Shown here one piece after another: positions 1 to 11,886 of a stretch of 64,000 nt of DNA; positions within the stretch are counted from its first letter, which is position 1; every line of letters starts with the position of its first letter. The notes below the pieces were generated by a model. That model was not told the DNA's origin. It did no database searches and saw only the letters and a program-made list of their open reading frames with translations. This DNA is from Mangifera indica (taxonomy: Eukaryota; Streptophyta; Magnoliopsida; Sapindales; Anacardiaceae). Position numbers and translations under genes: made by a program. The stretch is from assembly GCF_011075055.1 (NCBI RefSeq), contig NC_058154.1:10548475-10612474 (forward strand), in the 5' to 3' direction.

Positions 1-163
1 ACTGTAATTATCCACCTACTGCATACACTTTACATAAGAGAAGCATCTTAATTTTATGTCAGTGATAGACTGACATCTTTTAAAATTTTGAGTAATTACT
101 GTACAGTATAGACAGCATTTTGTATTTTAATTGATAGTTGCTTTTATAATTTTGTTTCTGCAG

Positions 164-2401
164 AGTTTTACCAAGTGTCAAACTTCTCCAGAACATAATT
201 TGGGAGTCCTTTTGGTAGGTCTTCTCAGCCTTGTTGATCCAGACCAGTTAACACTTTTCTTGAGTCAACAATGGCAAAATTGCAAGTATTAATGTTGGGC
301 TTTAGTTACTTGCCCTTATTAGCTGAAATGATACGAAATAATTATATTACATAATGAACATGGACTAAAAAATTTTGTTTGTTAGATGTTCACATGATTG
401 TTATAGTACTGATCTAAGAGATTGAGCCTTTTGCTTCAGAGCTAAAATTATCTGACTTTCTTATTAATGTTTTGATTTAAAAAATAGGTGCACTTCTTTG
501 ATATGTATGGACGCAAATTAAACACCCAAGATGTTGGTGTATCTTGCAAAGGGTCTGGCACCTTCTTTAAAAAGAGTAGAAAAGGGTACTAAAAATTGAA
601 AAATACCATTACAAAGAAGATATGTTACCTTCTCATTTGGAAATTTAATGTCATTTTTTGTCAACTTATACTTGGTAGTTTCTCTTGGTTCCTCTTTTTT
701 CAGGTTTATGAATCAAAGAAGACCATTTCTCATCTCCATTGAGGACCCACAGGTCGCCTTTCAGATATTAACTTCTTGTATGTGTTTATAGGATTTCTGG
801 CAAATGAAAAAGAAATGAGGATTTGGTAAAATTAGTGTTGTTGCTTTTCTTGATTTGACCTTTATATTTTCTTTTAAAGGTTTAGCTAAAACTTTTAGAA
901 CCTAAAATTCTAATAACAGGCATCACCAAAAGTTTGGTCTGCCTCCAGCCTCATTTTACAAGTTGCCTCAAAGAATATTTAGCCTTTGAAATGTAGTATT
1001 GAATGGAGTGTTGGAGGTGACTGTAGTTTGCTGCTTTCATGTGTTGGTTATTGATTACATCTGTTATTTTTTACAATGAAATAGGAACCAGATAACGACA
1101 TTGGGAAGAGCTCTTTTAATTACTTCCAGGTTTGTTCAACAATTCAGTTGTTTACTTTATTTACTTCTGTTTCTAGTTCTTCAGTGAGCATGAAATCAAT
1201 CGTTTGTTTAACATGGGAGCTACTGAGTATTTGTTACACAACATAGGGTTCACTTTCTAGTCTGTTCAACTATTGCCAGTTCCTCTGCAGTAGAATGTAA
1301 TTGATGATGATCACTTTCTCTCAGTCACATCTTTAAAAGAATTTCTGTTGCAGATTTTCCTCCTTCTAACTGAGACATTTTTTCTCCTTTTCCTTTTTTG
1401 TAAGGTTATTGGATCCTTAGAATTGCATATCAACCTTCCCTTGAACTTCATCTTTTTTTTTTTAATCATGCTAATTGCCAAGCAGTTACTAAGGGCTGGA
1501 ATTGAAGATGACTGGTGTTTCTTCACTTCACTTACTTCTGTTCATCTAAGTTCCTTATTGTTTAAACTGCAAACTCTAAACGAAGTCATGGTACTCTCTC
1601 ATGTTATCATCAGATATGTTCTGTCCTTTCCATCTTCCTGCTTTCCATGAATATTCTTTCTCACATTATAAAAAAATACTTATATTCAGTAAAAAAAATA
1701 CTTATATTCATTTGTCTCCTACTTCCTGGCCTTATAAGATTTTTAAATTGAGAAAGGAGAAAACGCTTTATGAGGTTTAATGTCTGGGCTGATCTTACCC
1801 ATTTACTTTCTGTAGGGAAAAGTAAAATGAGAAACTAGTTTTTCACCTTTCGGTCTATCAAAAATTTTACTTAGAGGTACACATTTCTCCTCTTTTGCAG
1901 ATTAAATCAGCTTTTATAATGGCACTTGCAACCTTGACAAATCCAAAGACCATCTTTAGCTTAGGGCCTAACAGAAGCATTCTTGGCACAATTATTAGAG
2001 CTGATCCAATTTTGCTGGAGCGTAAAGGAGGATCTAATGGTGAGATGACTTTTAACAACTTGCTTCCTGGAGATGGGGAGCCATTGCAGAAACAATATGT
2101 GGATCAGCAACAAGAGATTTTGTGCAATTGGCAGTCAGTTTATGAAGAAGAATCCTTTCCCCGTGGAGATTATAGTGCACAATCTTCCAGAAAGAAGCGA
2201 AGAGCTTCTTCCAAAGAGAAGTCTAGGAAGAAGAAGGTTAAAGACTCAGGAGAGATGGAGGGCAATGAAAGGAAAGAGAAGAAGAAGGTTAAAGAATCAG
2301 GGGAGATGGAGAGGCATGAAGAAAGTGGCCCAAAGAAAGAGAAGAGTTCAAAAAAGAAACGATGGAGACATAACCATGAGAATGCCAATGGTTTTAGCTG
2401 A
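164..2401 (+). CDS. TRL: TRF4/5-like non-canonical poly(A) polymerase, C-terminal exons (5' part outside window)
   Basis: Five exons read on the plus strand: 164-214, 488-585, 704-752, 1085-1129 and 1901-2401. All junctions are GT-AG and keep frame. The joined peptide carries the family landmarks LGVLLVHFFDMYGRKLN, PFLISIEDPQ, EPDNDIGKSSFNYFQ and LTNPKT..LGPNRSILGTII. These belong to the PAP-associated domain of TRF4/5 (PAPD5/7) nucleotidyltransferases. Family role: the enzyme adds short oligo(A) tails to aberrant or precursor nuclear RNAs so that the exosome can trim them. The catalytic Asp motif and the start lie upstream of base 1. The last exon adds a basic tail (about residues 90-165 of that exon), rich in KKKR/KEKSRKKK runs with two imperfect 'KVK(D/E)SGEME' repeats; it probably serves nuclear or nucleolar retention (inference). 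Exon boundaries are inferred by eye from homology and splice sites. Confidence 0.9.
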
Positions 2402-2960
2402 TAATATGTCAGTTATTTCCTAATTGGTTTCATCTATGTTTCCATACGCTGCATGAATCGCAGTTTGCAGACATGATTGCTGATTCCTTGCCATTACATC
2501 AGAACTTTCTATGGAAATGAATTATTAGAAGGCCATGCAAGCTCTCAAGTAGGATGTGGGAACTGCCATCCATGCTGCTACTGGCCACTGGTTTTTTCGG
2601 CAAGTTGAAAACATGATTTTATGGAGTGCAGAAATTGATTGAGCCATATAAATTTTAGAAATTCATATGAATCTTTGATGTTTCTTGTTCTGGCTATTAA
2701 GCGGCTCTTCTACCGGAGGTCACAGGGAGAGGCACCTGAGCAAATTGTTCAATATTGGATGTATTGTTGAACCATTTTTTATCTTATTGATGTATTGGCT
2801 TCTCATAAATAATTATCAGTTTTGTCATTGACTCTGGTAGCTCTTTCTTGGATTAAGTTTCTGTTTTGATTATATCTATATATTATGTTTATAATTTTCA
2901 CTGCCACACACAGCAGGCAATAAAAGGAGAGAAGATGATGTCAAGGCCCTGGTAGGTCCA
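2402..2960 (+). other. 3' flank/UTR of the TRF4-like gene
   Basis: No further coding sequence is seen. AATAAA-type signals occur near 2800 and 2919 (GCAATAAAAG), so the transcript probably ends between about 2830 and 2950. Confidence 0.4.
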
Positions 2961-2974
2961 TTAACTTTAATACA

Positions 2975-2980
<6 letters not shown>

Positions 2981-3029
<49 letters not shown>
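2981..3029. repeat. (TA)n microsatellite
   Basis: Uninterrupted alternating TA of about 49 bases. It is likely length-polymorphic. Confidence 0.97.
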
Positions 3030-3032
<3 letters not shown>

Positions 3033-3229
3033 CTAAAAGTCGTTTATATAACCAGATCCGTCTTTAAGTAAAAAAATTAATGAGCACAAGAAACATAATC
3101 AAGTCAAATGAAGAAGAGCAGTTAAGCTTATACAAGAAACAAGCATGAATGTAATAAGATTTATGGTATATGTACAATCATTTGAAACAAATAAAACAAA
3201 TTTATCTATATAAGTTGCGGTGGTGATAT

Positions 3230-3790
3230 CGATGATAATCGAATTGTATATTGGAAATCTAATTTTTTAGAGCAATGTTATGTATATATACTTTTGACGT
3301 ACAATTTAGATACACAAATAATATGTTATTATGTGATTATATGTTATTTTATCATTAATTCAATATATTTAATAACATAATACCACATTATTTGTATACC
3401 TAAATATGTATTAAAAATATTAAAAATATATACACGTTATTTTATTGAATTATTCTATCATGAATAGTATGATAATCTTTTAAAAAAATAAAATATTAAT
3501 AAAATTATAAAAATTATAATTGACACATTATTTTATAAAATATCATAAACACACCTCAAATTTTAAAATTTTTCATATACAATCCTACTACATTATTATT
3601 TTATCTAAAAATATATATTAATCAGTATCGATAGTATATATCGTATCATAAAATATATATTATATCATATGATACGTTTACTGTATCATATTAATTCAAT
3701 ACACCTTATGATATGTATTATTTTTCATTTGTACCATATCATATCGTATGATATATATTATATATCGTAAAATATTGATAACTATGTGGA
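3230..3790 (-). repeat. Family D AT-rich interspersed repeat, with a nested family A MITE
   Basis: It has the TATCGTATCATATGATACG-type palindromic core and the same order of blocks as copies at 26.8, 36.5, 46.4 and 48.2 kb. It reads in reverse relative to the 36.5 kb copy. Bases about 3273-3470 interrupt it and match family A (TATGTATATATACTTTTGAC near the start, GATTATATGTTATTTTATC in the middle), so A appears to have inserted into D. Boundaries are approximate. Confidence 0.65.
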
Positions 3791-4385
3791 AGCTCATTCA
3801 AGGCCACATTTTAGTAACCTCAGTGAAGGCAATTTCTCAAGGTAAATTCATCCTCACCCAAAAAAACTCCTCAAAACCATTTATGATTGTGGTCCAACCG
3901 AAACATGGTGCAGAGAAAGAGCATTCCTCATCTCTCCCAAACTATCAGATTGAATTACAAAACATGAGAAATTGGCCCCATTAACTATTTATGAATGAAG
4001 AAAAAGAATGCTCATAAATGCGTATGCAAAATGCACATTTTTACACATGAAAATGTGCCTGCAAACCCTTTTGAAGGTATTATACAGAAGCTTTTACAAC
4101 TCTCTATTCCATCTTCTTCCCCTGCCTTCAACACAAACCAAACTAGTCCATGAATGGACACTATGGGAAGATGAGCAAACAAGAGAAAACATCATTTATA
4201 AAAATCATCAAAGCATGAAAACACAATGCAAAAATGTAATTGAATCATATGCATAATACCACTTACTGCAGACTAAATCAAAACTCAACATTTCCTTCAA
4301 TATGTAACAGTAATATGGTACGTAATCACAGTACAATTCAACAAAGTGGTTTCCTTTCCTTAAGATCTGATTTTTCTGTCAAAAA
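3791..4385. other. Intergenic/3' flank of KDSB
   Basis: The small open frames here have no recognisable domain. The stretch from about 4240 to 4385 is probably the 3' UTR of the minus-strand KDSB gene. Nothing else is seen. Confidence 0.4.
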
Positions 4386-7224
4386 CTAAGACAAGTTTCT
4401 CTCACGCATATATGATTCTATCTTCTCAACATCTTCAGGAGCATCAACACCATGGGCTTCATGGTCAACCTTTATCACCTGCAAATATAAATATGGTTAA
4501 ACTTCTGCCGTTTTCTTATTCTGACAAATAAATGCTCAAAACACTCATATTTAAAAAAGAGGATAGACTCCAGCCTTTCAATTTCTAATGAACCAGGTTA
4601 TAGCTTTATTGTTAAATCAAAGAGAATAATTTCAAATACAACAAGATGGCATCAGTGCATATTGCACTCTTAATATTGACCCTAATATATTTGGGCTGAA
4701 TAACCATATTCAGACTACATTATAACTGATTGCTTATTAAAGATCTGAACCTCTGATGATTGGTCTAAAATAAATATTTACAAACAACTTATAGCTATTC
4801 TTGCAATGCAAAATTTTAAGCCGCATGGAATGAAATAATTTTCATTTAAGTTTAAAATATTAATATTACTCCACTTTATGCAATGCAGATGCCAAAAGAT
4901 TGTAGTATGATTGAAAATAAAATAGTTAACTAGGAATGCTATTAAGGAGACAGCAAAATGATCAAATTTCCACAACAGATCTAAACACTTCTAAGAGTAG
5001 ATTTAAAAAAGTGATGCAATGCTGAAATTATCTTATGAAGATTAAATATAAAAGAAGTAACTCGAGGCAATCAAAGTTTACTATACCTTCATTTTATACC
5101 CATTCTCAAGGACTTTCAGCTGTTCTAGATCCTCTTCTAGTTGAAGTGGGGTAGGTCGAAGCCCAGGATATATCTTCAGAAATTTTGAATCATAGCTCTG
5201 GCCCAACAACAAAACACTATAAATTCATTGGAAGATACCATAATAATGACAATAATTGTCATGGTCTACAACAGTAAAGCTATTTTGTCTTTCAGGAAAA
5301 GTAAAAGGATGCAATTAATATGACACCTGAATTCCAAGATGAAGCATATATGGAAACTGTGGATTGACCTTTCCTGACCTGTATCAAGTAGTAGGCAAGT
5401 TCATCAACCAGCCCAAAAAGTAATTAAAAGTAATAACAGTAACAGAGTACACAGAGAAATATATATTCTCACTTGTTATATGGAATTAGTCCCCTTGAAA
5501 AATAAATAGCATAACCACGATTATCCACCACACATTTCACTCTATTTGGATCAAATGCATCTTCAGGTTTTAAAGACGTTACAGCAGTGCTAAAAACTGC
5601 ATCTGGAGCTAACTGCAGCATGAACTCAAGGCATAACATTTTATGCGATGAATATGATAACATAGTCAGAAGTTAAATAACACTCATAAGCAAGCTCACT
5701 CATCATAAATCATGATGTAAAAGTAAGGTCAAAGGACACCTCATGATTTTTAAAGAAACTTTTCTCTGAATTATTTGAAATTAAGATAGGCCATACTAAC
5801 ATTTTATTCTTAATTCAAAGATAAGCATGTTAGGAAAAATAAAACCTGCAGTGCTTTAACAACGCCATCTATTATCTCTGGTTCAATAAGAGGCTCATCC
5901 CCTTGAATATTGACAACAATGTCATACTTCTTTTCCAGTTTTTCTAGTGCTTCATTGCATCGTTCAGTACCTACAGTTCAAAAGAATATTTAGCAAATCA
6001 AATCATGACATGAAAGTTGTAGTGAATTTATTACCATTTCGGCAAGATTCTGAAGTCATAATCACATCAGCGCCAAATCCTCGGCAGCATTCTGCAATCT
6101 TTTCGTCATCCGTAGCCACAACTAGATCATAAGAAACACAAAATGAGACATTATAAGCACAAATTGTAGGCATAGAAGCAAGCACAGACATAAAATAAAA
6201 AGTAAAAAATAAAAGTTTGGAATGATTTGATAGAAGTCATGCAAGTTGCCAACATCAACATATGCTCTATCTCTTGAATATCAGCTATGTTCTCCACCAT
6301 ATCCAAATGAACTTTAAACAACATTGTTAACCTTAGCATATTTTGCCTTAAAAATAATCGTAAAAAGGAAAAAAGGGGGGAAGTTTAGTAGCAAAGGCAC
6401 TATCCAATATGAATGGTAAGTAGATGTGGTACAAACAGAAAGTCAAACTAACAAAAGTTAGCAATTAAAATTAAATCCAGAATCAAATTAGCAATCGAAT
6501 TCTAAAGCACCTTCTTCACAAGTATACACACTAAATAGCTCAAAGAAAAACTAGCATATCTCAAAGACAAAGTTCATATTACAACTAACCACATATGTTA
6601 ACATAGTGCATCATTGAATCGACAAAAAAAACATGTAAACTAATATATACATACCCAAGTGATCCAATGTTGTTGCCAATTTGGACCTTTCCCATGTTCT
6701 CTGCAGAACACCATCCAAAACAGTGAGTCAAACAACTACAGTTCACTACATCCTGAGACACTATTATCAACAATAATTTCACTCAAACAATAAAAACCAC
6801 CCCAAGCTGTTTTTAGTACTAAAGTGATGAACTGAAAAAAAAAATGCAAACTTTATTAAGTGATTATCTTTTAACAATTATAACTTTATATAGATGAAAT
6901 TGAATTCAATTTACATAAACTTTTTCATATTAAATTTAAAAAACTGAAAACAAAAAGCTTTGAATAGAGATCAAAGAGAGAAAGCCAAAAGCTGACCTGG
7001 ATCATGGGCTTGCCGAGGATATTAACAAGGGGTTTGCCCTGGAACCGAGAGGAAGCGAAACGGGCGGGTATGATACCCACGACCCTACTCCGAAACTTCT
7101 TGGATTGACCCAAATATGCGCGTGCACCAATGGCTACAGCAATGGCTGCTCCGGCAACAATACCATGCACGATCCATGATTTAATTGAGGAAGAAGAAGA
7201 TTCAGATGGAGTACAAATTGACAT
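4386..7224 (-). CDS. KDSB: 3-deoxy-manno-octulosonate cytidylyltransferase (CMP-KDO synthetase)
   Basis: Eight minus-strand exons join in frame to 293 aa: 6997-7224, 6655-6700, 6035-6121, 5846-5970, 5473-5612, 5327-5378, 5087-5197 and 4386-4478. It activates KDO with CTP to give CMP-KDO for rhamnogalacturonan II of the pectic wall. The nucleotide-binding start [19 protein letters not shown] (about residues 48-66), [22 protein letters not shown] and the C-terminal [19 protein letters not shown] and [13 protein letters not shown] are all visible. An N-terminal hydrophobic segment (about 18-38) matches the membrane anchor of plant enzymes reported at mitochondria. Length fits the plant family (about 290 aa). 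The start is the first ATG, directly before the Ser-rich leader. All introns are GT-AG. Confidence 0.95.
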
Positions 7225-7254
7225 TGCGCTCAGATTTAGCTCTCACACTCTCTT

Positions 7255-7453
7255 TGGGCCACTTTCACTTCAGTCAGAGTTATGATTGCTTTTACTTCTT
7301 GTTACCTTCCTCTCTAATATTTTCTCCCCAGCAGCAGATGCAGCAAAGAGAAAGACGGGAAGTTCCCTATAGATCATCTGTGCCGCTGGGCCAGTGGGCT
7401 TCCAGCCTGGTCCACCAGAAATCAAAGCCCATTCTAATTGGACTCACAGCCCA
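7255..7453 (-). promoter_or_regulatory. Cluster of site II (TGGGCY) motifs upstream of KDSB
   Basis: TGGGCC/TGGGCT or the complement occurs at 7255-7260, 7387-7392, 7395-7400, 7426-7431 and 7448-7453. This density is typical of promoters of housekeeping and mitochondrial-protein genes bound by TCP factors (established knowledge). Use by KDSB is inferred from position only. Confidence 0.5.
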
Positions 7454-7477
7454 AACATCATATAAAGAGACAAAAAA

Positions 7478-7625
7478 AACTGTGTACACAAAATAAATAC
7501 ACAGATGATGATCATTATGTGATTGAATAATTTTTAATTAAGAATTAAATAACACTTAATCACATGATAACACATAATTTATATACCTATTTTGTGCACG
7601 TAAAGTGTGTACATGTTACATTATC
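7478..7625. mobile_element. Family A MITE copy
   Basis: Imperfect palindrome, with TGTGTACAC at the left and GTGTGTACA at the right, and the internal TTATGTGATTGAATAAT / TTAATCACATGATAACAC complementarity found in other A copies. Confidence 0.6.
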
Positions 7626-7849
7626 AATATTATATACTATTAATTTTGATAATGTAACAAACGAATCCTCATAAAAAAATATTGTAGGTGCTCTTTTTTT
7701 TGTGTTTTTTAAAATATTAAAAATTAGTCATTTTTAGAAGATATAATTATATTGAAGGTATATATTTTTGGAGAGTAGTGTTTATATGTATAATTTTATA
7801 CATAAATAATATAATGATATGTTATTATTTATACATAAAATTATGAGTT

Positions 7850-8005
7850 ATGTTATGTGTATATACTTTTGACACATAATTTAGATATATTGATGATGTA
7901 TCAGATTAAATGTTTTAAAATTATCTAATTATATGATACATCATTTGTGAACACAAATTGAATACTGAAAGTGTGTACACATAGTTTTATTGTAAAAGAG
8001 TAATA
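7850..8005. mobile_element. Family A MITE copy
   Basis: Its ends, TTATGTGTATATACTTTTGAC and GTGTGTACACATAG, are mutually complementary. The interior carries TATCTAATTATATGATACATC as in other A copies. Confidence 0.6.
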
Positions 8006-8945
8006 CTATGTGTATCCATTTTTTATATACAAATATGTACACATATAGTTGTATTATCATGTGATTGAATATTATCTTAGACCAAAAGACTATTTTCTAT
8101 CCAAAGTATTATTTTATCTTAAGTTCTCATCCTTTAATTATGAAAATCCTAAATACCCACCTATTAGGGGTTAGGTCGGTTAGTTTTAAGGGTAAAATTA
8201 TCATTTTATCTGTAGTATTAAAAATAAATTAAAATTTAATTTTCTTCCCCCCCTTAACCCTAAAAACTAAAAGTTTACCTCCTATGACAAGTTTAAAAAA
8301 ATGACATTTCCCCCCTTCCCCCCCCCCCCCCCCAAGGTCTAGTTTTTAATTCTCGGTGTCATCATTGGCGGCGAAGATTCCTTGATGTATCACCATGCTC
8401 TGACAGTCTTTCTCCCCTCTTTTGGAACGTCGGTCAACGCAATGAAGATTTCGTTTAAAAAGACAAAACTCTTTGTCTTCTCATACGTCTTTTCTAAGAA
8501 AATAATCATCTTCTCGATGAAGCTCTTTGTCTCCTTAACTTCATTTAACGTCGATCAGACATCTAGTTGAGAGAAGAGAGATCGCCGGAGGGATAGAAAA
8601 CTTTGATAGAGAGAGACCGTTGACAATGATGCTGAAGTTTGAAAGCTAAACCCTAAGAGGGGAAATATCATTTTTTAAAACTTGGCCTATAAAGGAAATA
8701 ATTAGTTTTTAGGGTTTAGGGGAGAAAATCAAATTTTAAAGAGTTAGAGTTTTATTAATTTTAATCGTTTATGAGTGAGTAAATAAAATTTTCAAAGTTA
8801 TAAGGTGAAAACTTGAAATAAGAAGATGCTTCGGGTGGGAAATAGTCCTTTAATCATTATTTTGTTATTAATTTAAAATTATTTAATTATATTATGATAT
8901 ATTTATATACTAAAAATATATATACATAATTTTATTATAAAGACA
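8006..8945. mobile_element. Family A MITE split by a family B element
   Basis: The left half (8006-8079, starting GTAATACTATGTGTATCC) stops at ATTATCTTA. The right half resumes at 8856 with TTATTTTGTTATTAATTTAAAATTA and ends in TATATACATAATTTTATT. Together the halves rebuild a normal family A copy, so the B element at 8080-8855 inserted later. Confidence 0.6.
8080..8855. mobile_element. Family B Mutator-like MITE (776 bp)
   Basis: It starts GACCAAAAGACTATTTTCTA and ends in the complement, GGGTGGGAAATAGTCCTTTAATC. Flanking 9-mers ATTATCTTA (8071-8079) and ATTATTTTG (8856-8864) match at 7 of 9, consistent with a decayed 9-bp target duplication. A homopolymer C run (about 8310-8333) lies inside. 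No transposase frame is seen. Confidence 0.65.
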
Positions 8946-9167
8946 ATTACATTCTAAGACATAAACAATTTATGACATCAATAATAATATTCTTACAAAT
9001 AAGGGAATTACTCTCAATAATTAAATATACCGATAAATGTTTATGCAGACGTGGCAGATTTTTACTGGCAACTTGTCCAAACTGTAGAATATCCACCGGA
9101 GAAAATCTCATCATCATCCACAACAAACGCATTCCTTAACTAAAATCCAAATACACTCCAAACAAAG

Positions 9168-9177
9168 TCATATAAAC
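9168..9177 (+). promoter_or_regulatory. TATA-like box of the thioredoxin m gene
   Basis: TCATATAAAC lies about 70 bases before the start codon, a usual distance for a short 5' leader. Weak evidence. Confidence 0.3.
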
Positions 9178-9246
9178 AACATAAAAAAAGGAAAAAGAAA
9201 TTCTCCTCAAATCTCCTGTTTAACAGACCTTCGATCATCTTCACCG

Positions 9247-10194
9247 ATGGCCGCAGTGCTCGAGTGCGTAAGCGTTCCGCGTGCTTCGGTTTCTCTGGCT
9301 TTTTCGCCGGTGAAACTTTCTCCTTCTTCTATTTCTTCGATCTCTGCTCGCCGGAGATTGCCGGAATTCAAAGGCCTCAAGGTCTTTCCGACTCGCTCGT
9401 TTGGATCGGTGAGTTATAGTCAGAGTTCGAGCTTGAAATTTGGTCGCGGTGGACGTATCGTTTGCGAGGCTCAAGAAACAGCCGTTGATGGTGAGGATCG
9501 TACTTATATTTATCAGATATTTTTTAATTATCAGTTGAGTTATTTATCTTTTCCTGAATATGTTTCTGTTTTCTTAAAATTGAAAAATGGAATAATTTGT
9601 CTTTCTGTATGCTTGTTTAGATCTTAATATCTGAAAAAAAAAAAAATCAATTTGAAACCTAACTCGCCTAATAATTGTTTGAGTGAGATGGATGATGAAA
9701 GATTAGAGAATTTTGAAAAACACTTGAATTCTTCTTACCTAAAAAGAGCTTCTAAGATCCAAAAAACATTTATCAAATTAGTATTAGCTTACAATCATTG
9801 TCATTCGTTTCTTGATTTTATTTATTTATTATTCAGCTAAAGCAACTTTACAACACTGTGCTTTTTCTTGAAATTTACAGTACCTGCGGTGTCTGATTCA
9901 ACATGGCAATCACTTGTTCTGGAATCTGAACTCCCTGTTTTGGTTGAATTCTGGGCTCCGTGGTGTGGACCCTGCCGGATGATCCACCCAATAATCGATG
10001 AGCTTTCAAAACAGTATGCCGGGAAGCTTAAATGCTACAAAGTGAATACTGATGAGAGCCCTTCAATTGCTACTCGATATGGGATACGGAGCATCCCAAC
10101 TGTTATTATATTCAAGAATGGGGATAAGAAAGATACAGTTATTGGTGCTGTTCCTAAATCCACTTTGACCACCAGCATAGAAAAATTCTTATAG
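9247..10194 (+). CDS. TRXM: Thioredoxin m-type, chloroplast
   Basis: Two exons, 9247-9490 and 9881-10194, join across a GT-AG intron to 185 aa. Residues 1 to about 73 form a Ser/Arg-rich transit peptide low in acidic residues. The mature protein holds [10 protein letters not shown] with redox cysteines 110 and 113, the cis-Pro motif [14 protein letters not shown], and a C-terminal helix. Plant m-type thioredoxins reduce Calvin-cycle and other stromal targets with electrons from ferredoxin-thioredoxin reductase. Length and the intron just before the mature domain fit the family. The ATG is preceded by CACCG and is the only one placing a transit peptide in frame. The gene looks intact. Confidence 0.95.
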
Positions 10195-11082
10195 ACATGG
10201 TAAGTAAAGGACCACTTTGCGGGAGATGCGTGTTTTGTGGCATTTGTTTTTTTCTTGTTGTGGTGTCCAGTGCCCCTAGATGAGATACTTTGCTTTTACA
10301 ATAAACTCCTATCTGCCGTTGTATAGTCATTAGATGCAACTGTATGTTATGATTACTAGTAAAGTTAGTTGCCCATGCTTTTCTTGTATTATATGCTTTT
10401 CTTTTTTAGAAGTTTCTTCACATCTATATGGATGATAGCTATATCTATTTGGCTTATTTATGCTTGCTTCCTGTTGAAGATCTTGTTTAGTGATTTTGAG
10501 TTTGGACCTCTGGGTATAGGGTTAATTTTGACTTACTAATTATCATCTCTGCTTATACAGTGAGCAACATTTAGGCAAACTGAAATGAAATTAGTTTGAG
10601 GAACTGACTTCTTTTTGCCAAAAGTAGAACTATGCGCTAAGGATTTCTGCTACTTCTGTATTGTGAGAGAGAAATGTGGATGGCTTTGGTTAATTGGAAG
10701 ATTTTTAATCGATTCTCGATGATATTGTCCTCAGGTATATTTTATGTGGAAATTTGGTTCTAGGGAGGCCTATGGCTATGATTCTAGCTTGGAGTGGCAT
10801 ATGATAATTGAGTTGGAGAAATCTGCCGCAATCTGAGAAAAAAGAAAGAAAAGATAAGAAACATGGTTGAGATTTAGCTTAAGATCTTGCATGGTTTGCC
10901 CTAAAGAAACCTTGATGAACTCTAACATTCTTCTGCAGTTTTTGGTGGTGTAAATACGTGCTTCTTTCACCAGTTGAGCATGGGTATTTCACAAGTAGAC
11001 ATATGCCAAAATATTTCTTAAAATTTACGTCCCAAGTGATATGTGATCCTATTTGATTTATCCTAAGCTCTTTTAGTTGTTG
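10195..11082 (+). other. 3' flank of thioredoxin m gene
   Basis: ACAATAAACTCC near 10299 is a plausible poly(A) signal. Beyond that there is no recognisable gene or repeat. Confidence 0.4.
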
Positions 11083-11090
11083 GGCGCATG

Positions 11091-11418
11091 TAGGGTTGGA
11101 TTCGAGTCAAGCTGAGCTAGATGTTGGCTCGGTTTACATATAGCTGAGCTCGAGTTCGAGCACGAGCTCGTGAAAACCAAGTTTGAATTCGGCTCGAATT
11201 TGGTTCGGCTCGTTTTTCGTTATTAAAATGACGTCGTTTTAATACATATTAGTTAAAACGATATTATTTTGTATCAAAATTTTTAATTGAAAAATTTGGC
11301 GAGTAGCTCGAGCTTGAGCTTGAGTTCGACCGAGCTAGTATAGGGTTGACTCGTTTCGGGCTCGTTCGAGTCGAGTTTGAGCTCGAGCTCGAACGGGTTC
11401 GGTTCGAATCCAGCCCTA
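11091..11418. mobile_element. Family C hAT-type MITE (328 bp) with perfect 8-bp target duplication
   Basis: Terminal inverted repeats are TAGGGTTGGATTCGAG on the left and the complement (TTCGAATCCAGCCCTA) on the right. It is bordered on both sides by GGCGCATG (11083-11090 and 11419-11426). An 8-bp duplication and TA-starting ends indicate mobilisation by a hAT transposase. The interior is full of GAGCTCGAG-type palindromes and contains AAAATGACGTCGTTTTAA. It has no coding capacity. Confidence 0.9.
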
Positions 11419-11477
11419 GGCGCATGTATGGTTATTGTTTCTATTATAGCACAATCAACAACTTGCCGTTTTAACTT

Positions 11478-11640
11478 ATAGTAAATTATATGTGTATATA
11501 CTTTTGAGTACATAAATTAGGTGATGAGGTGATTTTGAATTATGAATAAAATAACATTCAATCAAATAATAACATATTATTTTTTTAATTGTGTATTTAA
11601 AAATGTGTGCACGAAGCAATTGTTCTTTTACTTAAACATA
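11478..11640. mobile_element. Family A MITE copy
   Basis: It begins TATATGTGTATATACTTTTGA and ends AAAATGTGTGCAC, with the usual AACATTCAATCAAATAATAACA interior. Confidence 0.55.
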
Positions 11641-11886
11641 TGTGACTTGTCATGTATAATGTTGGCATCTAAAGACAAAAATTATAAATGAAGAAAAGAA
11701 GAGAAGAGAGGACTCCACTTGTTCTTTTTCAAGTTTGGGGTTTACTGTTAGTACATCCATTACTATTTTCAAGCGAAGGGAATGAAATAAAATAGAATAT
11801 CAAATGGGTAGCATTCTTTGAAAAAACCTATGGGCAATGAAATGTGTAGTAGACGCCCAAGGTATATAAACTTTAATTTATATTTT

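Noticed and set aside
1348..1650. 100-aa open frame in the TRF4-like gene
   Set aside because: Hydrophobic T-rich intron sequence; the family alignment jumps from 1129 to 1901.
9652..9840. 62-aa open frame between the thioredoxin exons
   Set aside because: It lies inside the intron; the exon junction 9490/9881 restores the thioredoxin frame exactly.
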